Origin: Epilithonimonas hominis
GTDB lineage: Bacteria > Bacteroidota > Bacteroidia > Flavobacteriales > Weeksellaceae
Assembly (NCBI RefSeq): GCF_003730015.1
Contig: NZ_RJTU01000061.1
Coordinates: 175,673-239,672 of the forward strand
DNA: 64,000 nt
Direction: 5' to 3'
Positions 51,021 through 59,798 of the stretch are shown piece after piece (the first letter of the stretch is position 1; every line of letters starts with the position of its first letter). Position numbers and translations under genes: made by a program. The notes beneath the pieces are model-generated. The model searched no databases. It saw only the letters and a program-made list of their open reading frames with translations, and had not been told where the DNA came from.

Positions 51021-53600
51021 TTACATTGGTCCTTGCTGATCGTCGCCGGAAGCATTGGAATTGATGTCTTTTTTGCGTTTTGGCTGATCCACTTTCTCGC
51101 CTTGTTTAAACCTGTAAGTTAAAGAAAGTGTAAACTGTCTTGGCTGCCATTGCATGTAAGAATCTCTCACACTGTTTGCTGTGTAAGTTGTAGCCTGCAT
51201 TGCTCTTGTATTAAAAATATCTTGAATATTGAACGCCAAAGTTCCGTTTCCTTTCCAAATAGTTTTTGATGCACCAAAATTAATAGCGTACATATCTTTT
51301 CTGACTTGATAGTCCGTTTTTGTACCACCTCTGTAAAAACCTTGCAATTGGAGATTTAAAGTTTTATCTATTTTGAATGTAGAAGTTAGTCTAGATCTCG
51401 TAGAGATCCCATTTCCACTAAAGTTAGCTGTTGCTGTAATTGGATTCCCTAATATATCTAGCGTCTCATAAGGTGTGCTACCTTTTATATTGTACCCGAA
51501 GACGTCTACATTTCCCATAAATTTTAACCAACTGGTAGCATCCCAATTAAAGTTAAGGTCTAACCCATACGTATCTTCAGTACCTAGGTTAATAGGTTTG
51601 GTGTGGAATTCTATTCTTTTACCAGTTTGCTGTATGCCGTTCTCATCAAAATATTCAAAATTTACAGCTTTATTATAAACCAACATCTTAGTGTCATCAG
51701 ATTCGTGTTTGAAGTACAATGTAGGGTTGATAGTAAATTTCTTTTTAGAAATACTGTAACCTAACTCGTAAGAATCTACATAAGACGGATTCAGGTCGAT
51801 GTTTCCATCAAATATATTCTGGTTATCGCTGTAACTAGGATTTGGAATGAGGAAAAAACCTCTTGGCCGATCGATTCTTCTCGTGTAGTTAAAAAGTAGC
51901 TGATTGTCCTTTGCAAATTCGTAGCTTAAAAAAACACTTGGGAAAAGGTTGTTGTAGTTTTTCTTCTTATTATCTATCGGATTTGTTCCTGCCAGATTGT
52001 GGTAATCGATTGTTACATTAGACTGTTCATCACGCAAACCAATTTGGTAGCCTACTTTGCCAATCTTACTCTTAAACTGAACATAGAACGCGTTGAAAAG
52101 TTCTTTATAATTAGCATCAAAAGTGTACAGCCCCAAATATTGTAAAGCAGGACTTACCGCAGTACTTTCCTGCACATTATTATCATAATTATTATTATTG
52201 GAGTCTAGTCTGTATCCAGCCTCCAGTTTGGAAACTTCTCCAATTGGTAATTCATAATCTGCTTTCAGAACAATATTCTTATTCAGGGTTTTCTGATTGA
52301 TAATATTCTCAAGCGATGTTACATCACTGTAATTATCATATTCCTTTATGTTCGAATTATTATTAGAACGGTTTCTCTGTAAACTTAAAGATAATGAAAG
52401 ATTTTGACCTTTATTATCGAATTTATGATCCAAACCAAAATCTCCCTGAAATGCTAGGTTATTATTGGTTCCCAAGTTTTTACGAAGCGTATGTTTGTTG
52501 TCTGTATTTAGTAAAATATAATCATAGTCAATATTACCAGTGTTTTGGCTGTCAAAAGTCCTCACTGTTCCAGAGGCATTAACAGATGTTTTGTCAGAAA
52601 TATCATAAACGATTCCTGCGGTGGCATTATAATTATCCGTTTTGTTTTTAATTTCAGAATTCTGATGAGATTCTATTTGGTCACCTATTTTGGATGCATT
52701 ATTGTAATAATTATCATTACGGTTTGTGTTTTTGCTTTCTCGGTAACCACCACCGCCATTCAGAAACCAAGTGAAGTTGCCTTTTCTCCAGCTCAGGTTG
52801 GTGTTGAGGTTGGTTTGAGGTAAGTATCCTAAAGTCCCAATTACACTTCCATTAAAACCTGTTTTTTTATTTTTTTTGAGGATAATATTAAGAATACCTG
52901 CAGTTCCGCTCGCCTCAAACTTAGAAGATGGATTAGTGATTACCTCAATTCTTTCAATCTGATCCGCAGGAATACTTTGCAAAGCGTTTGCTCCATCATC
53001 TATTCCTAGCAGAGCAGACGGTTTTCCGTTTATCAAAAATCTTACATTAGAACTGCCTCTCATAGATACAGTTCCGTCAGTATCTACAGAAACTGAAGGA
53101 ACATTGGATAGAACATCCTGCAAACTACCACCTTTGCTTACAATATCTTGTGAAGGATCATATGTTTTTTTGTCTAATTCAACTTTATATGGTTTTGTAG
53201 AAGCAGCAGTAATTACCACTCCTTGGATGTCCGTTGTGTTATTCAGATTGGCTTTTCCATCAGAAACAATGATAAATGGCGCTATTGCTCCCGCTTTTTC
53301 AACTCTAATGGTTTGTGTAAATTTTTTATAATCTACAGCTTCAATGCTCACATTATAATTTCCCGGAGCAAGTTCCACCTTGTAATTTCCATTGACATCT
53401 GCAAGAGCGGCATCGCTTAACTGGTTGTTTTGCTGATTTTTAAAAGTTATTGATGCATAACCTACACCACCATTTGCATCTTTTACATTTCCAGAAATAG
53501 CTACTTTTTGCTGCGCCATTATAAAGCTTGCAGCACCAACTGTCAGCGCTAGTCCAAAGATTTTTTTCTGAATTACATTTACGATTTCCGTTCGTTCCAT
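51021..53600 (-). CDS. Outer-membrane beta-barrel family protein, TonB-receptor-like
   Basis: The 859-residue protein has a hydrophobic signal (about 12-30), a carboxypeptidase-regulatory-like domain (VAISGNVKDANGGVGYASITFK, about 32-115) and a plug (SVSVDTDGTVSMRGSSNVRFLINGKPSALLG, IERIEVITNPSSKFEASGTAGILNIIL). A long barrel (OMP_b-brl_3-like) covers about 250-840. The C-terminus is charged (KRKKDINSN). It is likely an outer-membrane transport barrel; the substrate is unknown. It lies 29 bases after mltG in the same orientation. Confidence 0.88.
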   Translation of the reverse strand: MERTEIVNVIQKKIFGLALTVGAASFIMAQQKVAISGNVKDANGGVGYASITFKNQQNNQLSDAALADVNGNYKVELAPGNYNVSIEAVDYKKFTQTIRVEKAGAIAPFIIVSDGKANLNNTTDIQGVVITAASTKPYKVELDKKTYDPSQDIVSKGGSLQDVLSNVPSVSVDTDGTVSMRGSSNVRFLINGKPSALLGIDDGANALQSIPADQIERIEVITNPSSKFEASGTAGILNIILKKNKKTGFNGSVIGTLGYLPQTNLNTNLSWRKGNFTWFLNGGGGYRESKNTNRNDNYYNNASKIGDQIESHQNSEIKNKTDNYNATAGIVYDISDKTSVNASGTVRTFDSQNTGNIDYDYILLNTDNKHTLRKNLGTNNNLAFQGDFGLDHKFDNKGQNLSLSLSLQRNRSNNNSNIKEYDNYSDVTSLENIINQKTLNKNIVLKADYELPIGEVSKLEAGYRLDSNNNNYDNNVQESTAVSPALQYLGLYTFDANYKELFNAFYVQFKSKIGKVGYQIGLRDEQSNVTIDYHNLAGTNPIDNKKKNYNNLFPSVFLSYEFAKDNQLLFNYTRRIDRPRGFFLIPNPSYSDNQNIFDGNIDLNPSYVDSYELGYSISKKKFTINPTLYFKHESDDTKMLVYNKAVNFEYFDENGIQQTGKRIEFHTKPINLGTEDTYGLDLNFNWDATSWLKFMGNVDVFGYNIKGSTPYETLDILGNPITATANFSGNGISTRSRLTSTFKIDKTLNLQLQGFYRGGTKTDYQVRKDMYAINFGASKTIWKGNGTLAFNIQDIFNTRAMQATTYTANSVRDSYMQWQPRQFTLSLTYRFKQGEKVDQPKRKKDINSNASGDDQQGPM

Positions 53601-53629
53601 TATTGTTTATTTTTCGCTTTCGCTAATTT

Positions 53630-54655
53630 TTACTTGATTTGCCTGCTGTTCAGCCAGTCCTGATAGGCTTTTGCATTTTTAGCGTGTTCAGCATCATTAT
53701 CTGTGAATTTATGATAACCAAATCTCGCAGGATCGGCACACATAAAAATATAGTTGTTTTTTTCTGCGTCCAAAACCGCATCTATAGAGTTTTTGTCAAC
53801 AATACAAATTGGTCCCGGCGGAATTCCCTTATTCGCATAAGTATTATATGGAGAAGGTTCTTTCAGATGTTTGTAATAAACTCTTTTGATTTGTTGAGTG
53901 AAATTACTTGCTTTGTTTACTGCATAAATTACAGTCGGGTCGCTTTGCAATTTCATTCCTTTTTTATAGCGATTGAGATATAATCCCGCAATTGTTCTCT
54001 GTTCATCAGGTTTTCCGCCAGATTCTTTGTAAACGATAGATGCTAATGCATAGATTTGATCTCTCGATAATCCAGATTGTTTTTCTTTTTCGATTCTGTC
54101 AGCGGTCCAAAAATCTTTATAATCATTTTCGAATTTGTTGAAGAATTCTTTTGGAGTAACCGTCCAGAAAAAGTCATATGTATTATTGAAGAAATATTTT
54201 TTAAGATCTTCAGCATTCTTGTAACCTTTGCTGATAGCGATTTCGTTCAGTTGATTAGCAAATTTCAAAGAATCTATTTCTGTCTTTTTGGTCACTCTTC
54301 CAATCATCTGATAAACATCATCAAAATCTTTAATCCTGAAAGAATTAGGCGTTTGATTGCCCGCAAGAATCATATTGGCAATTTCCCGGTTGTTCATTCC
54401 CGGCTTTACTTCATATCGTCCCGGTTTATAATTTTCTTTCAGATTTTTATCATCAGCAATACTTGCGAAGTTGTCTTGATTTTTAACAAACGGAGCGATA
54501 GAATCCAAAATTTGCTTGTAGGAAGAATGATGCGGAATCAAAACAAATCCTTCTTTTTCTACATTGTTTCCAAGATATTTATTATAAACTCTCAATCCAA
54601 AAAAACCAAGGATTGCGACTATTACAACTAATATAATAAGAATTATTTTTTTCAT
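53630..54655 (-). CDS. mltG: Endolytic murein transglycosylase
   Basis: The 341-residue protein has one N-terminal membrane helix (3-20), a LysM-like region and the YceG catalytic domain. The catalytic glutamate is Glu211 in SIVYKESGGKPDEQRTIAGLYLNR, followed by LQSDPTVIYA. The C-terminal part has NTYANKGIPPGPICIV. It cuts nascent glycan strands in the periplasm. dapF lies 20 bases upstream on the same strand, so the two cell-wall genes are probably co-transcribed. Confidence 0.95.
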   Translation of the reverse strand: MKKIILIILVVIVAILGFFGLRVYNKYLGNNVEKEGFVLIPHHSSYKQILDSIAPFVKNQDNFASIADDKNLKENYKPGRYEVKPGMNNREIANMILAGNQTPNSFRIKDFDDVYQMIGRVTKKTEIDSLKFANQLNEIAISKGYKNAEDLKKYFFNNTYDFFWTVTPKEFFNKFENDYKDFWTADRIEKEKQSGLSRDQIYALASIVYKESGGKPDEQRTIAGLYLNRYKKGMKLQSDPTVIYAVNKASNFTQQIKRVYYKHLKEPSPYNTYANKGIPPGPICIVDKNSIDAVLDAEKNNYIFMCADPARFGYHKFTDNDAEHAKNAKAYQDWLNSRQIK

Positions 54656-54675
54656 AGTTTAAAATTCTCAGGTTT

Positions 54676-55440
54676 TTACAAATTGATATCTCCTTTAAAA
54701 ACCTGAACTGCTGGACCTTCCAACCAAATGTTTTTGAATCCGTTTCCATCTTTCTCGGCGTAAACTTTTAAATTCCCACCCAAAACTTTGACTCCAACGG
54801 AAGTTTGATTACTTTTTTGCATAAATGTTAAAGCTGCAGCTGTAACGCCGGTTCCACAGCTGTAAGTTTCACCTTCAACACCACGTTCATAAGTTCTTAC
54901 AAAAAGTTCTTTATCAGAAATTTTTTCTACGAAGTTGACATTGATTCCTTCTTTCTTATAAGTTTCAGAATTTCGGATTTTGTTACCATTTTCGTAAACA
55001 TTATAATTTTTTAACATTTCAACATACTTAACATAATGTGGTGATCCGGTATTCAGAACAAAATCATTTCCGTCTGTATTGATGTTGTTGACATCTCCCA
55101 TTTTCAACTTCACGATACCGTTTTTAATTTCAGCTTCGTGTATTCCGTCAATTGCAGTGAACGTGGTTTTATCTTCAATCATATCCAGAAAATGAGCAAA
55201 AGCAACAGAGCAACGCGCACCGTTTCCGCAAAAACTTTTGGATCCATCAGAGTTATAATAATCCACTTCAAAATCAACACCTTCTGCAGAATTAATTTTA
55301 ATTAATCCATCAGCACCAATCCCGAATCTACGGTCACAAAGTTTTTGTATGTTTTCGATGGATAAGTCGTCCCATTCCCCTAAACGGTTGTCTATCATCA
55401 CAAAATCATTTCCTGTTCCTTGATATTTATAAAATTTCAT
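54676..55440 (-). CDS. dapF: Diaminopimelate epimerase
   Basis: The 254-residue enzyme converts LL-DAP to meso-DAP for peptidoglycan and lysine. The catalytic cysteines are Cys71 (NSDGSKSFCGNGARC) and Cys195 (GETYSCGTGVTAA). The N-terminus FYKYQGTGNDFVMIDNR is diagnostic. It heads a run of three minus-strand genes (dapF, mltG, outer-membrane barrel). Confidence 0.97.
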   Translation of the reverse strand: MKFYKYQGTGNDFVMIDNRLGEWDDLSIENIQKLCDRRFGIGADGLIKINSAEGVDFEVDYYNSDGSKSFCGNGARCSVAFAHFLDMIEDKTTFTAIDGIHEAEIKNGIVKLKMGDVNNINTDGNDFVLNTGSPHYVKYVEMLKNYNVYENGNKIRNSETYKKEGINVNFVEKISDKELFVRTYERGVEGETYSCGTGVTAAALTFMQKSNQTSVGVKVLGGNLKVYAEKDGNGFKNIWLEGPAVQVFKGDINL

Positions 55441-55633
55441 TATTTATTTGTCTGATTTTTAAATGTTTATTTGAATTTCCTAATCTAAAATTAAGCCAGT
55501 AAAAATACTCAATTTATAAAGATTTCAATCTTGATATTTGTTATTTAAATTCACTCTAAATCTCATTTTTTTTTAATTAAAATAATAGAAATTCTCAATC
55601 TCTTGATATTCATATTTTTTAATAATATATAGC

Positions 55634-55641
55634 TATCTTTG
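55634..55641 (+). promoter_or_regulatory. -7 box next to the ECF sigma gene
   Basis: TATCTTTG matches TAnnTTTG. The ATG at 55652 lies 10 bases after it, so the mRNA would be leaderless or nearly so. No clear -33 match was seen at the right distance. Confidence 0.5.
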
Positions 55642-55651
55642 TTCATTGAAA

Positions 55652-56209
55652 ATGAAAGAAGACCAGTTGCTTGCGCTCATCATAAAAGCGAGAGAAAAAA
55701 ATCAAAAAGCTCAGACACAACTCATCAATATGTTTTGGGTTGATGTTTTTTCTTTTGTGATGAACAGAGTGAAGGATGAAAATGATGCAGATGAAATTAC
55801 GGTTTCAGTATTTTCAAAAGTTCTGAACAAACTTGATTTGTTTGATTCCAATTTTCAATTCAAAACTTGGATTCTAACAATTGCACAAAATACAATCATC
55901 GATTTCTGGAGACGTAAAAGCCGCGAAAACGAAGATGCAAGCGACGGATTGGAAAACGTAAAGAACGAATTTGCAAGGTCTCCCGAGGAATTATTGATTT
56001 CTGAAGAAGACCAGCAAAAGATTATCAAAATCATAGAAACAATGGATGCTAAAAATCAGGATATCATCAGATTGAGATTTTTTGAGGAGAAAAGCATCAA
56101 AGAAATAGCGGAAGAACTCAATCTTTCCGTTGCCAATACAAAAGTAAGAATAATGAGAGCTAAGAAAATCTTGGCCGAATTATTAAAAGAAGACGAAACG
56201 GATTTTTAA
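55652..56209 (+). CDS. ECF-type RNA polymerase sigma factor
   Basis: The 185-residue protein has sigma region 2 (DVFSFVMNRVKDENDADEITVSVFSKV...FKTWILTIAQNTIIDFWRRK) and region 4 (DIIRLRFFEEKSIKEIAEELNLSVANTKVRIMRAKKIL). The ATG at 55652 is chosen over a TTG two codons upstream. No anti-sigma gene is adjacent; lipA follows after 15 bases, so the two probably share a transcript. The regulon cannot be read here. Confidence 0.92.
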   Translation: MKEDQLLALIIKAREKNQKAQTQLINMFWVDVFSFVMNRVKDENDADEITVSVFSKVLNKLDLFDSNFQFKTWILTIAQNTIIDFWRRKSRENEDASDGLENVKNEFARSPEELLISEEDQQKIIKIIETMDAKNQDIIRLRFFEEKSIKEIAEELNLSVANTKVRIMRAKKILAELLKEDETDF

Positions 56210-56224
56210 TTTTAGAAAATCAGA

Positions 56225-57079
56225 ATGGAAGAAACATTGACTCAAAAACCCAAATGGATTCGTGTAAAATTGCCAACAGGTAAAAATTACAGAGAATTGA
56301 GAAATTTGGTTGATAAATATAAACTGAACACAATTTGCCAAAGTGGAAGCTGCCCGAATATGGGCGAATGTTGGGGAGAAGGAACGGCAACCTTTATGAT
56401 TCTGGGAAATATCTGTACCAGAAGTTGTGGTTTCTGCGGTGTGAAAACCGGAAAACCAATGGATGTGAATTGGGACGAGCCGGAAAAAGTGGCACGTTCT
56501 ATCAAATTAATGAAAATCAAACACGCGGTTTTGACTTCGGTTGACAGAGATGATTTGAAAGATATGGGTTCGATTCTTTGGGGCGAAACAGTAAATGCGG
56601 TTCGCAGAATTTCTCCGGGAACTACGATGGAAACTCTGATTCCTGATTTCCAAGGCGTGACAAAACATCTTGACAGATTGGTAGAAGTAGCTCCGGAAGT
56701 GATTTCTCACAATATGGAAACCGTAAAACGTTTGACAAGAGAAGTGAGAATCCAAGCAAAATACGAGCGTAGTTTAGATGTTTTAAGATACTTGAAGGAA
56801 GCTGGACAAAACCGTACAAAAACTGGTGTAATGCTAGGGTTGGGAGAAACTAAAGATGAAGTTTTCCAAACAATTGAGGATATCAGAAATGCCAATGTGG
56901 ATGTCATTACGTTAGGTCAGTATCTTCAGCCGACTAAAAAACATTTGCCTGTTCATCGTTTTGTTTCTCCGGAAGAGTTTGATGAATACGGTGATTTTGC
57001 AAGAAGTTTAGGCTTCCGTCACGTAGAAAGTTCACCTTTAGTAAGAAGTTCTTATCACGCCGAGAAACATATTCATTAA
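56225..57079 (+). CDS. lipA: Lipoyl synthase
   Basis: The 284-residue radical-SAM enzyme inserts two sulfurs into octanoyl groups on lipoyl domains. It has the auxiliary cluster cysteines Cys38, Cys43 and Cys49 ([13 protein letters not shown]), the radical-SAM motif Cys64-x3-Cys68-x2-Cys71 (CTRSCGFC) and the C-terminal RSSYHA. It lies directly after an ECF sigma gene. Confidence 0.97.
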   Translation: MEETLTQKPKWIRVKLPTGKNYRELRNLVDKYKLNTICQSGSCPNMGECWGEGTATFMILGNICTRSCGFCGVKTGKPMDVNWDEPEKVARSIKLMKIKHAVLTSVDRDDLKDMGSILWGETVNAVRRISPGTTMETLIPDFQGVTKHLDRLVEVAPEVISHNMETVKRLTREVRIQAKYERSLDVLRYLKEAGQNRTKTGVMLGLGETKDEVFQTIEDIRNANVDVITLGQYLQPTKKHLPVHRFVSPEEFDEYGDFARSLGFRHVESSPLVRSSYHAEKHIH

Positions 57080-57105
57080 GAAAATATTTTTCGATTGATA
57101 AATAT

Positions 57106-57130
57106 AAATGACTCCTAGATGGAGTCATTT
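57106..57130. terminator. Bidirectional terminator after lipA
   Basis: AAATGACTCC (57106-57115) and GGAGTCATTT (57121-57130) form a 10-bp stem with a 5-base loop. It overlaps the stop codon of the small minus-strand gene. Confidence 0.85.
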
Positions 57131-57303
57131 ATTGTTTGTTCAGTAGGCTGTACTTTATCTGTTTGGTTCATTTGCTCTACTTGCTGCGGAATGAACATCA
57201 TATAGGCAAAATATCCAAGCAGGAATATTGCTATAATAATGATGATTGCCATCATTGGACCTTTGTTGGTTTCGCTATCGGATTTTGGAATATCTGGTCT
57301 CAT
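57115..57303 (-). CDS. Small single-helix membrane protein
   Basis: The 62-residue protein has a short polar N-terminus (MRPDIPKSDSETNKG), one strongly hydrophobic helix (about 17-40, MMAIIIIIAIFLLGYFAYMMF) and a polar tail rich in Gln/Thr. No family is recognised. It has a start codon, a stop and a terminator of its own, so it is probably real. It converges with lipA. It may be a small envelope or regulatory membrane peptide. Confidence 0.6.
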   Translation of the reverse strand: MRPDIPKSDSETNKGPMMAIIIIIAIFLLGYFAYMMFIPQQVEQMNQTDKVQPTEQTINDSI

Positions 57304-57451
57304 AATTTATTTATTTAAGGTTGATATATCAAAACTGATGCCTTATTAATTTTTTAAATTTTACAATTATTTAATGTTCTAAATTTTATTTTACTAGTAA
57401 AAAATTAAGGGTTTGTGATTGGATTTTTATAATTAATTCAAATTAACCCCT

Positions 57452-57459
57452 TATATTTG
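57452..57459 (+). promoter_or_regulatory. -7 box for the ammonium transporter gene
   Basis: TATATTTG matches TAnnTTTG and lies inside a partial CCCC...GGGG palindrome. The coding start is about 105 bases downstream, an unusually long leader for this window. Confidence 0.55.
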
Positions 57460-57482
57460 CAGGGGTAAAATTTTAAAATATG

Positions 57483-57522
57483 AAATCGTTTTATTTTTAA
57501 TTTCTTAAAATGGACAAACAAA
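57483..57522 (+). promoter_or_regulatory. Hairpin in the ammonium transporter leader
   Basis: AAATCGTTTTATTTT (57483-57497) pairs with AAAATAAACGATT (57510-57522), with one bulged T. No T run follows, so it is not a terminator. It lies between the -7 box and the start codon. Confidence 0.5.
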
Positions 57523-57564
57523 ATAAACGATTCCATATGACCATAAAAAAATAAATATCTACAT

Positions 57565-58908
57565 ATGAAAATTGAAAAACGCTGGATTATATCATTCTTG
57601 ATAATTAGTATCGTTTCAATTGTTGCACTTTTCTGGCCTGAACAGACTTCTTTACCAAAACCCGGAACTTTTCTTGGAGAAGATAGTATTGTAGGTTCGG
57701 ATGTCGCTTGGATTCTTGCTTCTTCCGGTTTGGTTTTATTGATGACACCTGGACTTTCCTTTTTTTACGGTGGAATGGTCGGTAAAAAGAATATGATTTC
57801 AACAATGTTGCAGAGTTTCATTGCATTGGGTGTGATTAGCATTGTTTGGGTTGTTGTAGGATTTAGTTTGTCGTTTGGCGATTCAATCGGGATTACTATT
57901 AATGGAGAACATTATGGTTTGATAGGAAACCCGACATCCTATTTGTTTTTTAATAACGTTGGAGTTTTGCCTCACAGTCAAATGGCTTCTACTATTCCGT
58001 TTGTTTTGTTTGCGTTGTTTCAAATGAAATTTGCGGTCATTACACCGGCTTTGATAACAGGTTCATTTGCGGAACGAGTAAGGTTTATTTCTTACTTATT
58101 ATTTATGGTTTTATTTCATTTAATTATCTATACACCACTTTGTCATATGGTTTGGCATCCTGACGGTTTGTTGAATAAATATTTTGGCGTTAAGGATTTT
58201 GCGGGTGGAACAGTCGTTCATATGAGTGCAGGATTTGCCGCTTTGGCAGGTGCAATGATGATTGGGAAACGTAAGAATCCACATCACGAACCATCTAACA
58301 TTCCGTTTGTGATTCTCGGAACGGGAATGCTTTGGTTTGGTTGGTTTGGTTTCAATGCAGGATCAGCTTTGTCAGCTAACGCAACTGCTGCAATGGCTTT
58401 TGGAACAACAACCGTAGCTTCTGCAACAGCAATGTTGTCTTGGATTTTCTTTGATAGAGTCAATGGTCGCAAAGTTTCTGCTTTAGGCGCTTGTATTGGA
58501 GCTGTTGTCGGATTGGTTGCGATTACGCCTGCTGCAGGATTTGTGACCATTCCGCACGCTGTTTTCATCGGATTCATTTCAGCAATTGTCTCGAATCTGA
58601 TGTGCAATTGGAAAAGATTGAAAAAAGTAGATGATACTTTGGATGTTTTCGCTTGTCACGGTGTTGGTGGGATTATGGGAATGATTTTGACAGCAATATT
58701 AGCTCAAGGCGAAAATGCAAGTTTGCTTCACGGTGGATTCGAAGTGTTTGCTCATCATATGATGGCTTTGGTTATGGTTTCTGCATTTACGTTTTTAGGT
58801 TCATTGGTTTTATATAAACTGACAGATTTAATAATTCCTCTCAGAGTTGCAGAAGATTCCGAAAATATAGGTTTGGATTTATCTCAGCACGATGAGACTT
58901 GCATATAA
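57565..58908 (+). CDS. amt: Ammonium transporter (Amt family)
   Basis: The 447-residue protein has about 11 transmembrane helices plus an N-terminal anchor. Amt signatures are FFYGGMVGKKNMI, DFAGGTVVHMSAGFAALAG (pore His), GMLWFGWFGFNAGSA and the second pore His in DVFACHGVGGIMGM. It imports ammonium. No glnK/PII gene is next to it, which is unlike many bacteria. It is monocistronic with its own long leader. Confidence 0.95.
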   Translation: MKIEKRWIISFLIISIVSIVALFWPEQTSLPKPGTFLGEDSIVGSDVAWILASSGLVLLMTPGLSFFYGGMVGKKNMISTMLQSFIALGVISIVWVVVGFSLSFGDSIGITINGEHYGLIGNPTSYLFFNNVGVLPHSQMASTIPFVLFALFQMKFAVITPALITGSFAERVRFISYLLFMVLFHLIIYTPLCHMVWHPDGLLNKYFGVKDFAGGTVVHMSAGFAALAGAMMIGKRKNPHHEPSNIPFVILGTGMLWFGWFGFNAGSALSANATAAMAFGTTTVASATAMLSWIFFDRVNGRKVSALGACIGAVVGLVAITPAAGFVTIPHAVFIGFISAIVSNLMCNWKRLKKVDDTLDVFACHGVGGIMGMILTAILAQGENASLLHGGFEVFAHHMMALVMVSAFTFLGSLVLYKLTDLIIPLRVAEDSENIGLDLSQHDETCI

Positions 58909-58937
58909 TAAGGTTTTTGATTTTGTTTAAGAAGGAT

Positions 58938-58964
58938 GCCTCATTTGTTTTTTTACGGTGAGGC
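58938..58964. terminator. Terminator after the ammonium transporter gene
   Basis: GCCTCA (58938-58943) and TGAGGC (58959-58964) form the stem and a T-rich tract follows. It separates two converging genes. Confidence 0.65.
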
Positions 58965-58968
58965 TCTT

Positions 58969-59703
58969 TTATTTTTTAGAGCAAACCAAAATATGTTCAT
59001 TTTCACTTAAACCAAAAAAATCATCTTTCGGGAAAGTTTGAACATCAACCAAAAATCCACTTTTCTCCAAACGTTCTTTCAAACCGTTGATAGTATAGAT
59101 GCGAACGTGATCATCCTGTCCAAAATGTTTTAACCGATCTTCTTTCGTTTTGATAGAAAAATCTTCATAAGTCTCTCCATCTTTAAAAGGGGTTTGAATC
59201 AGGCAAGTTCCATCAGTTTTTAAAACTCGGAACAATTCTTTCATTGCTTGCTGGTCAGAATCAATATGTTCCAGGATATGATAACAAATAATTAAATCAA
59301 AACGTTCAGATTCGGAATAAATATTATTGATATCAAAACGATAATCAGCTAAAAATTCATTCTCAAAATCCGTGGGAAAATAATGGATATTTTTATTTTT
59401 TTTAAGTTTCCTGTAAAGTGCTCTGGAAGGCGAAAAATCCAAAACCTTAATTTCAGGTTTTAAATAGTTCTCATTTAGAAGTTTCCACAGCCTTCTCGTT
59501 CTTGGCAAGCTGCCACAAACAGGACAAACCAAATTTCCATTTTCTACCAATACAAAATCTTTCAAGTGCTTTTTGCAAATATTACACGCGCGATTTTCTC
59601 CTTTGTAAAGCGGATAAATCAACGAACGCAAGAGAACCTCATTTTCAAAAAGCAATTTTTGAGGTATCATATTTTTGACGACTTTTTTTAAAGTTTTGTA
59701 CAT
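58969..59703 (-). CDS. SAM-dependent methyltransferase with zinc ribbon
   Basis: The protein has about 244 residues from the ATG at 59703. It has a Cys4 ribbon (CNICKK...CPVCG, about 38-65), then a class I methyltransferase fold with VLDFSPSRALYRKL (motif I variant), FDLIICYHILEHIDSD (motif IV) and LKTDGTCLIQTPF. The HILEHI segment fits Methyltransf_11/23 types. The substrate is unknown. An in-frame ATG at 59727 would add eight residues. Confidence 0.82.
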   Translation of the reverse strand: MYKTLKKVVKNMIPQKLLFENEVLLRSLIYPLYKGENRACNICKKHLKDFVLVENGNLVCPVCGSLPRTRRLWKLLNENYLKPEIKVLDFSPSRALYRKLKKNKNIHYFPTDFENEFLADYRFDINNIYSESERFDLIICYHILEHIDSDQQAMKELFRVLKTDGTCLIQTPFKDGETYEDFSIKTKEDRLKHFGQDDHVRIYTINGLKERLEKSGFLVDVQTFPKDDFFGLSENEHILVCSKK

Positions 59704-59798
59704 TCCAAATAAAAAAATGAACCGCAAGATAATAAACCGTCGCTATATTTAGGCGCTTTCCATAAGATTTTCTAACTTCGTGTCTTAAAATTTTTAAA

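Noticed and set aside
57480..57500. Leader peptide MKSFYF before the ammonium transporter gene
   Set aside because: Six codons with no amino-acid bias related to nitrogen; the ATG is probably accidental.
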